DNA from: Tilletiaria anomala UBC 951
Taxonomy: Eukaryota > Basidiomycota > Exobasidiomycetes > Georgefischeriales > Tilletiariaceae
Length of the DNA stretch: 30,484 nucleotides
Direction of reading: 5' to 3'
NCBI RefSeq assembly: GCF_000711695.1
Contig: NW_013546870.1
Coordinates: forward strand, 1 to 30,484
The position numbers were made by a program, and so were the translations under genes. Under the pieces are notes generated by a model. It searched no databases. It was not told where the DNA came from and was given only the letters and a program-made list of their open reading frames with translations. This document shows, piece after piece, positions 1-9,002 of this stretch (within the stretch, counting starts at the first letter, position 1; each line of letters starts with the position of its first letter).

Positions 1-1744
1 GCCGCGCCGCCGCACTCCAGCCGGGCAAGCCGACGCTCGTTCTCTTCGTACTCACGTTCCGGCCGCTTGGCAGCCGCGCTGAGCCGCCCTTCTTCCCGCA
101 CGCCAGCTGCCTCTGGGGGCGCACGCAAGCCGACAGCCTCCGCCACAGCGCGCGGCAGAGCAGCCACCATTCTTTCCAACAGCAGCACAGGCCAGTGCAT
201 TTTCAGCTCTCGTCCTCGCAGCAGAACCTTCGCCAGCGCCAGCAGCAGCAGCAGCAGCAGCCGAGGCTTTCATTGGCCGTCCCCGCCAGCCTGGACGCTG
301 ACGACGGCAGCGATGACGCCCGGGAGGAGGAGGCACGCAACGGCCTGGGCGGCAGGGCATCACGCAAGGACAGAGCGCATGAGGCTGTGGAGATAGTCGA
401 GTTGTACGAGAAAGGGGAAAGCGCCGACGCGTGGAATGTGAGAGCCTAAACGCGCGAGAGGAAGGGAAAGGAGGGCGCTGACACTTTTTCTTTTCGCTAC
501 GCCTTTGGACACGTTGTCGCCGCCAGGGCCTCACGCTCGACGAGATCTCCGCGCTGGCCAACACGCAGTCCCAGCCGCAACAGCAGACTCGGCATATTCA
601 GCAACAGCGCCCCGTCGCCACGCCCCACGCAGCAGAAGAGCCGACCACTGCGCCGACGACGCCTATGCCTATGCTTGCGCCTCTACCAGTGCTGGTGTGG
701 GAGCCTCCGCGACCGGAGAAAGAGAAAGCGGGAAGCTCGTCCCCCGCGGCGGATGTGAGCGAGCGAGCTGCTGGGCCTCCGCAAGATGCGCCCGGGCCCG
801 CTCAGGCCCGCGCTGCCGCCGCCGGGTCAGAGCAGCAGCCGCCGACGAACAAAAAGCGCAAATCGGCAAAAGCAGAAGCAGAGCAATATCCCGCAGCGGC
901 GGAGGGACGCGAGCGTGCTAGTAAGAAACGAAGGAACGGAGCAGATAATGGTGATAACGATAATGGATCCAGGGATGTCCGGCGGAAGACGAAAGACCTC
1001 TCGTAAGGTCCTGGCGCCGACCCAAGAGACTCGATCGTCAATGCCGTACTCCTGTTCTCCGATACCCTCACGCGCAATGTACTGCGGGCTTCTATAGACG
1101 AAGGTGGGTGGAGGTACAATGTAGCGCTGTTCATGCACATGCTAACCAGAGAAAGAGCATGCGGCTGACAAAGCCTTTCGTACCCCGGCGCGACGCAGAG
1201 TGGCGCTGCCCAGTCGCCGGCTGCGCGTTCTGCTCGCTCCGACTGGCAGAGCTCATTGCGCACGCACACGCATGTCGGCCTGCTGCGCACGTACCCACGG
1301 CAGCGGCAGAGTTCGCACCTCTCATATTTCCGCACGCGGGTACATCAATGGCCGCGCTCGGTGCACCGGCAGCGGGCGGGCGGCACTCAACCGTAGCCGA
1401 CGTGACCAGCGCGTCGGCTGGCAGGCTGCATGCGATGGCCGCCGCGGAACCAGATGCGGTCATGGACGCGGAGGCAGATGCAGGCGCAGTAGCGACCGCT
1501 GCGTTCGCGTGCGAGCTCGCAGCGGGTCGCGAGAAAGCGCGGCGGCGGATCGCGAAGGTGGACGGGTCGATGAAGGCCTCGTGTGTCGCGAGGCGCACGA
1601 GGATCAGCAGCCTCCTACCCTCCATCGACGTAGCTTGCAATGATGCCGCGTCCTCAAGCAACAGGCGACGAGGCGGGTGGCAAGAAGGGCAAACCGGCAT
1701 CGAGTGGTCTCTTCGAAATATGGTGGCCCCCGTTTATAGTGTAA
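1..1744 (+). CDS. Gln-rich C2HC zinc-finger protein, 3' part (5' end outside window)
   Basis: I do not recognise an orthologue. A consistent spliced model is exons <1-437, 527-1002, 1098-1557 and 1634-1744. The introns (438-526, 1003-1097, 1558-1633) start with GT (GTGAGA, GTAAGG, GTGGAC), end in AG and keep the frame. The first exon has a Gln run after QNLRQR and an acidic stretch (DADDGSDDAREEE). The second begins GLTLDEISALANTQ and has basic, NLS-like stretches (NKKRKSAKAEAE, SKKRRNG). The third has one finger spaced C-x4-C-x12-H-x3-C (bases 1207-1275: CPVAGC, then HAHAC). The protein would end FEIWWPPFIV. A nuclear DNA- or RNA-binding role is inferred only from the finger and basic stretches. 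The last intron has the weakest donor. The first exon is open to the window edge, so its true start is unknown. The gene ends 107 nt from the stop of convergent ERO1. Confidence 0.55.
230..262 (+). repeat. CAG/AGC trinucleotide run encoding poly-Gln
   Basis: A short imperfect CAG run encodes seven consecutive Gln in the reading frame of the zinc-finger gene. In the next frame the same run would read as poly-Ser. Confidence 0.7.
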
Positions 1745-1851
1745 AGTATGGTACAATTGTAGTGAAACAGCCGTTCTTGCTGGGTGGTTCAGAAGTCTAC
1801 ACTTCCCGTTTCCTTGATGGGCGACCGGATCAGGATAATCTTCTATTCGTA

Positions 1852-4057
1852 CTAAAGCTCGTCGCCGAACCGGTTCTGGATGTCCGCTTTGATCCAGCGC
1901 ACACACTGATCGACGGATGCCTGACAGGTGCGCAAGAACCTCTGCATGCTCTCAGCTATGGACTGCAGCCACGTTCGGACGTGCTCCGCGGGCGCTTCCT
2001 CCAGTGCCGGTCCTCTTGGCACGACCTTGCTGTGTCGACCGGGTCGTCGATTGGCTGATGACGACGATGACGGCGCCAACGTCTCTGTCGAAGCGCCCGC
2101 TATCCGCGGCGCGTCGTCCGGTGGAATCTGCGCGGGTGCGTCGGATGCAGATGGGGCCTGATCCAACCCTTGCTTGTGGTGTGGCGCAGATGCTGGCGAC
2201 GAAGCAGGCGCTCCATTTTCTGCCGCCGTCTCAGCCAGACGCTTCTGGTATAATGCTCGGAACGTCTCCACCGCTTTGAGCTGCAGAAATAAAAGTTGGA
2301 GGGTGCCTTTGCGTCAGCCTACAGCCCCTTGTGACCCGAAGTTGCCATGCGAGGTACAAACTCACGCTTTCAGCAAAGCGATGCACAGTATTAATGAGCG
2401 CAACGAGCTCACTCCGCAGCAGTGCGGGCTGGGCCGTGTACGGATGTGCATGCTCCGCATCGCCGCGTTGGTGTGCAGCTGCCGTCCGGTCAACATCGCC
2501 ACTACTACCGCTGGTCCCTCCGATGGAAAAGAGGACCTTGAGCGCGGTGGCCAGGCCGTTGGTCTGCAGCTTTCCCCATAGTCGACACTTGTCGCAGCCG
2601 ACGCAGTCCATAATGCTGCTGACATTCCTGAACTTCTGCTTGAACTCATGCTTCAACCCACGCGCGTTCGGGCCGGCGAACATGCTCTGCTCGTTGAACG
2701 TCGTTGGGATGTTGCTTGCAGACTGCAGCAGCGACGCCAGGTCCGCGCGCGTCAAGGCGTCGTCGATCTCCTGGCCGGGCAGCATCAGACGCTCCAGGTC
2801 GCCGTAATGTTCGTCAACGCATGCCAAGGCGCGCAGCAGCAGGACGTAGTTGAAGTAGACATTCTGCAGCCGCTCCGGGTGCTGGGCAATGCGGGCGATG
2901 AAACAATCGAGGTTGGGGCCCCACACGCCCGTCATTTGGTCTAAATACTCGTCGCAGATGTGGATCGAGATCGAGGCGTGCAGACCAGAGACGATGCGGT
3001 AGAAGATGCGCTTCTCCAGGCATACTTCCGAGTCGCCTGGATCTGTTGGGCCTTGCAAGGAGGACATGAGTGATTGCAGCGGGTGGTTCGAAGATACATC
3101 GCTGCTTGAACCCAAACTGCCGCTGCTTCCGCTCGACAGACCCACGCCGAATCCAGAGCCCGAGTTGCCAGACGATGCGAGATGCGGAAAGCCTGAACCG
3201 CCACCGGACTGCTTGGAACGGGGTGGCTCGATGAAAGCCCCAGCAGCGCCAAAGCAGTTCTCCTCATAGATGCTCTTCCACACTCGATTGGCCGAGGGTC
3301 CGGCGTAGCCTGTGAAGCGCTCCGGATTCTTGAGCAGATCCACGTAGACTGCCTCGTCCGAGTTCTCATCTTCCCAGTGGCAGAAGTCGGCCTCATGGCA
3401 GGTGCACTTGTCCTGACCACTTCCGCTGTCGTGCACTTCCGAATCGGGCGTAGTCGATACAGAGGACAACTGGCTTGTGCGATACTTCTCTGGAATTTCA
3501 GACTGCATGGGAGGGGAGTAGGCACAGACTTCAGTTCAACGATGGTACGTGCGGCTCACAGCAGCGGTTGAGGGACACACCTCTTCAGCCTTCTGTACAG
3601 TGCAGTCGCGATTCATGCAAAGGCCATTGTCGAACCAAAATGGGCATTCCTTGTACAGATCAGTCTTGTAGTATCGAAAATACTTTTGCTGAACTATGCT
3701 CGATAGGCGGTCGAAAAAGTCGGCATTGATCGCCTCGACTGTCTCATAGTCGCATTGGGCATCCTTGATGTGTCCTGTAGGCCGACAGATACCCACGCTT
3801 CCGGACTGCAGATCGTCCACCGAGCCGCCTCGCGACGGCGAACTTGAGGAGGAAGTGAGAACTTCTTGTAGAAGACCGGCTCGAGGAAAGTTCGGCGGGT
3901 TAAAGCCTGCTCCAACCGAGCTTGCAGCGCTGTTCTGGTGGCCGAGGACTGTGGCGACGCAGGATAGGAGCAGTGCAGCGAGCAGTAAGAACCAGCCCAT
4001 TGTCATGCGTCTGACAAGCGGCACCCTTGGGCGACGGTTCTCCGGGAGCATGGCCAT
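1852..4057 (-). CDS. ERO1: ERO1, endoplasmic reticulum FAD thiol oxidase
   Basis: ERO1 reoxidises protein disulfide isomerase in the ER lumen and passes electrons through FAD to oxygen. Exons are 4057-3581, 3502-2366 and 2280-1852, giving 680 aa. Both introns (78 and 85 nt) are phase 0. The ATG at 4057 is the first in frame. It precedes a basic stretch and a hydrophobic signal or anchor segment at residues ~21-39. CPFWFDNGLCMNRDC (C138, C147, C152) matches the shuttle-cysteine loop, with C147/C152 equivalent to human C94/C99. C459-VG-C462-DK-C465 is the C-x2-C-x2-C active site beside FAD. YVDLLKNPERFTGY and IFYRIVSGLHASI are family blocks. A Ser/Gly-rich insert of roughly 60 residues lies between the ENCF and EVCLEKR cysteines. 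Yeast Ero1 has 563 aa; the excess is this insert and the C-terminal tail. The protein ends FGDEL, an HDEL-like tail. Confidence 0.95.
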
Positions 4058-4865
4058 CGACAATGTTCTTCGATTCTGCAAGCCTCGCTGTCCACAAAGA
4101 AGGGAAGGGTAACAATCTTCTACCAGGATGAGCAGGACCTGCGTCTGGGGTGGGACATCGCGTTTGGTAGCAGCGGTAAGGGGTCTCTAAGCCGAAGAGG
4201 ACATGGCTCCACCCGCTGTTAGGAGCAGAACAGCTCTATCTTCAGGAAATAACTTTCCTCTGTATCCGTTACTCCGATGGACCTGGTTGTTGCTCGTTGC
4301 TGTGAGCTGCAAATGGACACCAAGCCGTGCAGGACAGCGGTGGAACAAGGGGGTTACTAAATGATGAGTGTCAGAGGCTGCTGACCTTCATTGGAGAGTT
4401 GTGCTCCACGTCACGCATTATTGCGCACTGTTACTTGCAAATAGGGTTGCTTAAGACCGATGCCTGATGAAGCCGATAGAAGATAGGTGTACGTGTCAGG
4501 CGTAGCGTGAGCTCAGAGCTTGCATGCCGTCGTCAGTGCTGCGTTGAGCGGGTGGTCTGTGCACGCGCACGGAATGAGAGCATGAGAGAATATCGCAATT
4601 GAGAGGACGTTGACAACACGTCCCCATGTCACTGCACCGCCACACGTGCGACAAGCGCCATCTCTCGCTCTCCACATTTTTAATCTTCCAGACGATGTTC
4701 ACCTTCTCTCTCCACCTAATCCACGCCGTCATCAACCACCAACTTTTCGCTTCTTGTTCAGACACAGTTGACTTGTTCGACTTATAGCATTTCCCCCGCT
4801 TGGTGCGCCACATTATCAACCGAAGCAGCTCAAAGTCACTACCAGCATCCGCACTCACTTCGAAC
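4058..4865. promoter_or_regulatory. Divergent promoter region between ERO1 and PIN1
   Basis: These 808 bp separate the ERO1 start (leftward) from the PIN1 start (rightward) and should hold both promoters and 5' UTRs. No credible ORF was seen. The UPRE-like octamer at 4406-4413 is the only recognised site. The PIN1 ATG has A at -3. Confidence 0.7.
4406..4413 (-). promoter_or_regulatory. UPRE-like site (TGACGTGG on the minus strand)
   Basis: The plus strand reads CCACGTCA, which is TGACGTGG in the direction of ERO1, about 350 bp upstream of its ATG. TGACGTGG is the known core of the unfolded-protein-response element bound by XBP1/Hac1-type bZIP factors. ERO1 is a standard UPR target in fungi. 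An ATTGG pentamer lies 11 nt to the left, which does not match exact ERSE spacing. Function is inference. Confidence 0.45.
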
Positions 4866-5808
4866 ATGTCTGCTCAGTGGGAAGTCCGCTTCAGTAACAC
4901 GCGCAAGCTCCCATACTTTTATGACTCGGCATCAGGTACTTCCACATGGGAAGCACCGTCAGGCCTCTCGCCAGAGCAGATTAGTGCGCTCCCCGGTGCG
5001 GCGCAGTACCTAGGACGCGATGGGGCCAGCAGCAACTCTGCAGCCGCAGGGAGGGATTCTGCGACCAAAGTCAGGGCGTCGCATCTGCTTATTAAGCACG
5101 CCAAGAGTCGGAGACCTAGCAGTCACAGACAGGTGCGCACGCACAGAGTACTGCTTCTGGATGCATATGCTTCTCGCTCATCACTCACACTTTTTATGCA
5201 CAGGCAAATATCACACGCTCGCCGGAAGAAGCCGAACAAATCATCCGGGATCACTTAAAGACGCTTGGCCCAAATCCCTCCGCAGAAGCATTTGCCAAAC
5301 TTGCTGCAGACCACAGGTGTGTACTTATTCCCGGCTCTGCACCTCAGGCCCCGGGTTCGAGGCAGAGCTGTATGAAAGGAGCGATCGTATGGAATACGAG
5401 CGAACTGGCGGTATCCGCGTTCCACTGGTACCGTAGTCGTATTGTGCAAAGCCCCTTTGAGGATCGACGTTCAAGATTTTAGCACGAGATGCAGAGCATA
5501 AAGCGCAGTATCTCTGAGGATGTACAGGCGCGTATCGCGCGTTTGAGCGAGTGGCGATATGAATCCCTTCCTTTCGGATGCCATTCATCTGACGCACTGC
5601 ATTCCTTTCTCCTCTTGCTCGCCATTTGCCCACCGCAACCTCATTTAGCGACTGCTCTTCGGCGCGATCGGGCGGGGACCTGGGTTTCTTCTCGCGTGGG
5701 CAGATGCAGAAGCCGTTCGAGGATGCAGCGTTCTCGCTGCCCGTCGGTGCGCTCAGCGACATTGTTCAGACAGAGAGTGGGACGCACGTCATCCTCAGGA
5801 CGGCATGA
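4866..5808 (+). CDS. ESS1: PIN1/ESS1 phospho-specific peptidyl-prolyl cis-trans isomerase
   Basis: The enzyme isomerises pSer/pThr-Pro bonds, notably in the RNA polymerase II C-terminal domain and cell-cycle proteins. Exons 4866-5132, 5204-5316 and 5649-5808 give 179 aa, close to the family length (163-170). The WW domain is at residues 5-31 (W5 and W28). The parvulin domain starts near residue 68. Visible key residues are the phosphate-binding K77, R82 and R83 (in SRRPSS), plus H73, C129 (SDCSSA) and H173 (GTHVILR), equivalent to human H59, C113 and H157. [17 protein letters not shown] is the conserved core. The 34-39-residue linker between domains is Ser/Ala-rich. The first intron is 71 nt and phase 0. 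The second is 332 nt, unusually long here, and splits the Ser codon of SDCSS. All catalytic residues are present. Confidence 0.96.
5317..5648 (+). other. Long second intron of ESS1/PIN1
   Basis: The intron runs from GTGTGT to TTTAG and is three to five times longer than most introns in the window. It contains an imperfect hairpin at 5402-5422: GAAC, a two-base bulge, GCGG, loop TAT, CCGC, GTTC. I found no convincing snoRNA boxes or tRNA cloverleaf. A TTCGA loop at ~5347 lacks a matching T-stem. Confidence 0.7.
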
Positions 5809-6393
5809 GTGTTCGCAAGTCCAGGAAGCCGTGCATAATGTATGGCGCCTTTTGAAGACGAAAGAAAAAAACCAAGACGATCACGCGAACATGAGGAGTC
5901 AGACACTCGATGACACCCGACGGGCTTGATGCCTGGGGCGACCAAGAGCCACGTGCACATGTCATGATGCCTGATAGCAAGGCTTTCCTCTTTCCTCGCG
6001 GCGATTACCGGCAACCGACCATCGATCAATTTCGACAGAACGACGTCACCGCAGCGTGTGAACTGTGAAATACGAGATGTGAAGATACATGAGGCGGTGA
6101 GGGGGCGGGGCGGGGGAGTGTGAGGTGGGGGAGGCCTGCAAGAGTAATTGAGTGCTGATTGTTGAGAATTTAGTACTCAATACAATTGAATACCGGTTAT
6201 GACGAAGTACTGAGTCACCATGTACTGTTAAGTGTGGAGAGCCAGTGCCATGTGATGAACCCCCTGCTACCCCCTACCTGGACAATGTGCAAAGCTCTGG
6301 ACGCGGGCAACCTGGCGTCAGACCAATAGTAGACTACCGTGCGGGGTCAGGGCCTCGCGACATGAAGCTCCTGCTCCGACGGCAACATGCAGA
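5809..6393. other. Intergenic, PIN1 3' flank
   Basis: No ORF worth calling was seen. The stretch presumably starts with the PIN1 3' UTR and contains the G-rich patch at 6101-6131. Confidence 0.6.
6101..6131 (+). other. Predicted G-quadruplex motif
   Basis: Four G runs of 5, 4, 5 and 5 are separated by loops of 1, 1 and 10 nt. This satisfies the usual G4 pattern on the plus strand, about 290 nt past the PIN1 stop. Confidence 0.55.
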
Positions 6394-6564
6394 GACGCCT
6401 TGGGAGGTTTAGCGCCGGCTTCGTGGAGAATTGCAGACTACAGCAGTATGTTTGTTGCCATCATTATCACCGACCACTAACTCCTACTGAGCAATGTGGA
6501 GTATGTATGTATATACCTCATACGAGAGCTGAGAAAGTGAGAGCAACTACCAAGAACCGAAGTG
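6394..6564 (+). repeat. Direct repeat, copy A (~171 bp)
   Basis: It matches copy B (6790-6959) in the same orientation with substitutions and small indels. Shared blocks in order are GACGCCT, AGCGCCGG, an identical 28-nt block (6425-6452 against 6812-6839), GCAATGTGGA, then ACCAAGAA near the end. Copy A has about 10 extra bases between the first two blocks. I do not recognise the family. Confidence 0.8.
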
Positions 6565-6626
6565 ATTCAGCGTGCGTTGAGTGACTACCTACACATGTAG
6601 CGATAGTGACTAGCGAAACCTAAAAT

Positions 6627-6791
6627 ATGGACAAAAGAAGAGATCATGATAAGAAGAAGCTCTCGCCTGCTCGCAGATTTCAGTGTGATAGATGCGGCAA
6701 ACTCTGGCTTCTGCATGTGTACGAGTGCATACATAGCCTCAAAGGACTGCCGTCTGCACTGCATATGTTAGAAATCGTCGTCATGGAGTGA
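6627..6791 (+). CDS. 54-codon ORF with a Cys/His cluster, between the direct repeats
   Basis: The ORF runs from ATG at 6627 to TGA at 6789-6791 and encodes 54 aa. It has a very basic start (MDKRRDHDKKK) followed by FQCDRCGKLW and HVYEC, giving C-x2-C-x6-H-x3-C. That resembles a truncated zinc-binding knuckle but is shorter than a classical C2H2 finger. The stop codon lies at the left border of repeat copy B, so the ORF fills most of the interval between copies. There is no homology evidence, and an ORF this short can arise by chance. Confidence 0.2.
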   Translation: MDKRRDHDKKKLSPARRFQCDRCGKLWLLHVYECIHSLKGLPSALHMLEIVVME

Positions 6792-6959
6792 CGCCTAGCG
6801 CCGGATAAATGGGAGAATTGCAGACTACAGCAGTATGTTACCATCAAGCATCACTGTCACCAGCCACGAACTACTGCGGCGCAATGTGGAAGTATATATG
6901 TGTAAGTACCTCCTCGTACGAGAACTGAGAATGTGAGAGCACTACCAAGAATCGAGGTG
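6790..6959 (+). repeat. Direct repeat, copy B (~170 bp)
   Basis: This is the second copy of the repeat at 6394-6564, offset by about 387-396 bp. It includes the identical 28-nt block at 6812-6839. It reads as a diverged tandem-type duplication whose unit is roughly 390-400 bp, although the sequences between and after the copies are not visibly related. Confidence 0.8.
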
Positions 6960-8681
6960 CTAAAAAGGACACTATCTATTCAATGTTGACAAATTGCTAT
7001 TAGGCCCTCACCGTGCAATTCCTTACTCCTTCCACACCATGTACCATGCGTGTTTCCAATTTCCTTGGAAGCATTATACATATAGCACGGGATATAGTTT
7101 ATGGTGCAGGTACTATGCAGACTGCAACGTGGTATAACGGTGCAACGGTTCAGCGATCGTGCACTGGCATGATGGTGCGCTGGAAACTGGACTTTCTTTG
7201 CTTCTCCATGTTTTTCGCTGTGCGGTTACACTAGTCATGGACATACCCATTTTTGGCAGTAATCAGTTGACGAAGACGGGCGGGCGACCCCATCTGTCCA
7301 ACTGCGCCTTGACCAGGGCTCTTGTGTCTGGTTGGATTCGAGATGTCGTTAGAAGCTATAGATATCTGTGGACTTGGACCTATATGGCGTATGTAAATGA
7401 GAGATCTCTACCGTCAATTCGCCATCGCGTCCTCCCGTTTATTTAGACTTGGTTGGCTGAACTCTCAAGTGATCATGCGTTCATCGTTGGCCGTTTATCA
7501 TCCCACCAGTGCCCCGTTGCCTGCCTTTGCAGACCTTTATCAGCAGCCAGTCCATAGCAGCCAGCTCATCCGGCATCTGTGCGGGGAAATCACAAAGGCT
7601 AAATCTTCGATGAGAATTTGAAAAATCACTTCGGGTTACCCTTTGCCGGTCACCGGAGCCACTCTATGTATATTTGTATATAAACGCTATTTTAATGGAC
7701 AGCCGTTGCACTGTCACCGTCTTCAAAGGCCCGAGTGCCAGGCGCCCAGGCCTAGGTATGCCCTGCCACTCTGCCAGCCTGCCACTTCTGATACTTGTGA
7801 TCTTGAATCTTGTCGTCTTGCCGCATGTCAGCCCAAGTGCCTGGCTGCCTGCGTGTATTCGCCCTTCCAGTCAGCCTGAGCAGATCAGGGCCGGCCTGAG
7901 CGCCTGAGCCCTGTCTCAGACGGTCGCATTTGCACAGGCAGCCTATCGACAGGTGTCCAAATCCAGAGTCCCACGGAGTCCAGCAGAAATTGCATCGTTC
8001 ATCTTTCTTCATTCAAATTCATACTTCAAATGCGATAGGCTCCGGTTGCCCGCCATTTATCAGTGTAGTGAGTAGTTAGTGATTGACTAACGTCGTGAGG
8101 CGTGATGCAAGTGAACGCCCTGTGATGGCCGTCGCCCTGCACCGCCACTTTGACGCCGAAGGCCAACAAAATGACGCGCAACATTGAACACTTCTGTTGA
8201 AAACGAGTGAACAGCGCTCACTCATCCCTCCCCCGGCCAATATGTACTCTAGCCTGCCCTACCCTGCCTTATGTATCCTGTCTGGCGGCCTGCCGCGGAT
8301 GCACCTCTGTACCTGGCCCAGCGCCGGCCCACGCTGATTGCGCCGGGTAAACCCTGAAACACTTCAATAATAGTAAAACATGACACGATTCCCTTCAACG
8401 ACTGACAGGCTATCTTCACAGCGTACGAGACCTATGACAAGACTTTTGTTTTCCCGCGGAGTTATCAACGACGCGTCCAAGCGCAGACCTTTTTCGGAGT
8501 CCGGTCACGGTGGACCTGCTTAGCTTGAGGAGCTCCAAGCAAAACTTAAAATAGTGTGCGATTCAAAAATCAAGGTCTTTGGCTTCAAGGGGGTTTCGAT
8601 TCTTAAGAACCCCAGCTCCTCTCCGCATGTTCTTCAATACATACAGCCTTGGTCATCAACACTGTTTCATTAGTTATCAAC
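6960..8681. other. Intergenic, no recognisable gene
   Basis: There are only short ORFs in several frames. One 70-codon ORF (7695-7907, +) has a hydrophobic stretch LLILVILNLVVL, but the TATATAAA just upstream (7676-7683) is too close to its ATG to be that gene's TATA box. A small inverted repeat (GGGGTT/AACCCC) lies near 8590-8613. No transposon domain was seen. Confidence 0.5.
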
Positions 8682-9002
8682 ATGGATCGAATAGCAGAGA
8701 TATTGCAGTTATGGGATGTGCTTGAAGCAGCGATCAGGCTCGCAACGCCCTTCAGCACAGACGTACGAAGCGAAGTTCAGATGTGGAATACCCTTCTTGT
8801 GCGCAGGAGAAATTGTACAGCTTTGCGGGAACTCACGGAAATTTGGTTTTCCGGGACCTGGCATATTTCCGGTTTCTGGGTCGACATTAGATCATTCATT
8901 TGTGCAGCGAATACGTACACACAGATGTATTTTACAATTTACATTTACACAGCAGCAGATCACTCAAAGCCGCAGACGTTTTGCGATCCTGGTTTCCTTT
9001 AG
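8682..9002 (+). CDS. Hypothetical small ORF (106 aa)
   Basis: The ATG at 8682 has a good context (A at -3, G at +4). The protein starts MDRIAEILQLWDVLEAAIRL, which would form an amphipathic helix, and is Trp- and aromatic-rich later. There is no recognisable domain. It lies in an otherwise gene-poor stretch and may be a chance ORF. Confidence 0.2.
   Translation: MDRIAEILQLWDVLEAAIRLATPFSTDVRSEVQMWNTLLVRRRNCTALRELTEIWFSGTWHISGFWVDIRSFICAANTYTQMYFTIYIYTAADHSKPQTFCDPGFL

Noticed and set aside
52-564. 170-codon minus-strand ORF opposite the zinc-finger gene
   Set aside because: It is Arg/Ala-rich, GC-driven antisense of an exon; the plus strand gives a consistent spliced protein.
1745-2058. Continuation of the zinc-finger frame to 2058
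   Set aside because: It runs antisense into the conserved ERO1 terminal exon. The spliced end at 1744 is simpler.
4870-4885. GTGGGAA, the CSL binding consensus (also at 28235-28241)
   Set aside because: Several 7-mer hits are expected by chance in 30 kb on two strands; one is inside PIN1 coding sequence.
5340-5360. tRNA-like GGTTCGAG loop in the PIN1 intron
   Set aside because: There is no complementary T-stem and no A box or acceptor stem around it.
5325-5762. 145-codon minus-strand ORF over the PIN1 intron and third exon
   Set aside because: It overlaps the conserved PIN1 exon on the other strand and has no recognisable domain.
7676-7907. TATATAAA followed by a 70-codon ORF
   Set aside because: The TATA-like motif is only about 12 nt before the ATG, too close to drive it; no homology.
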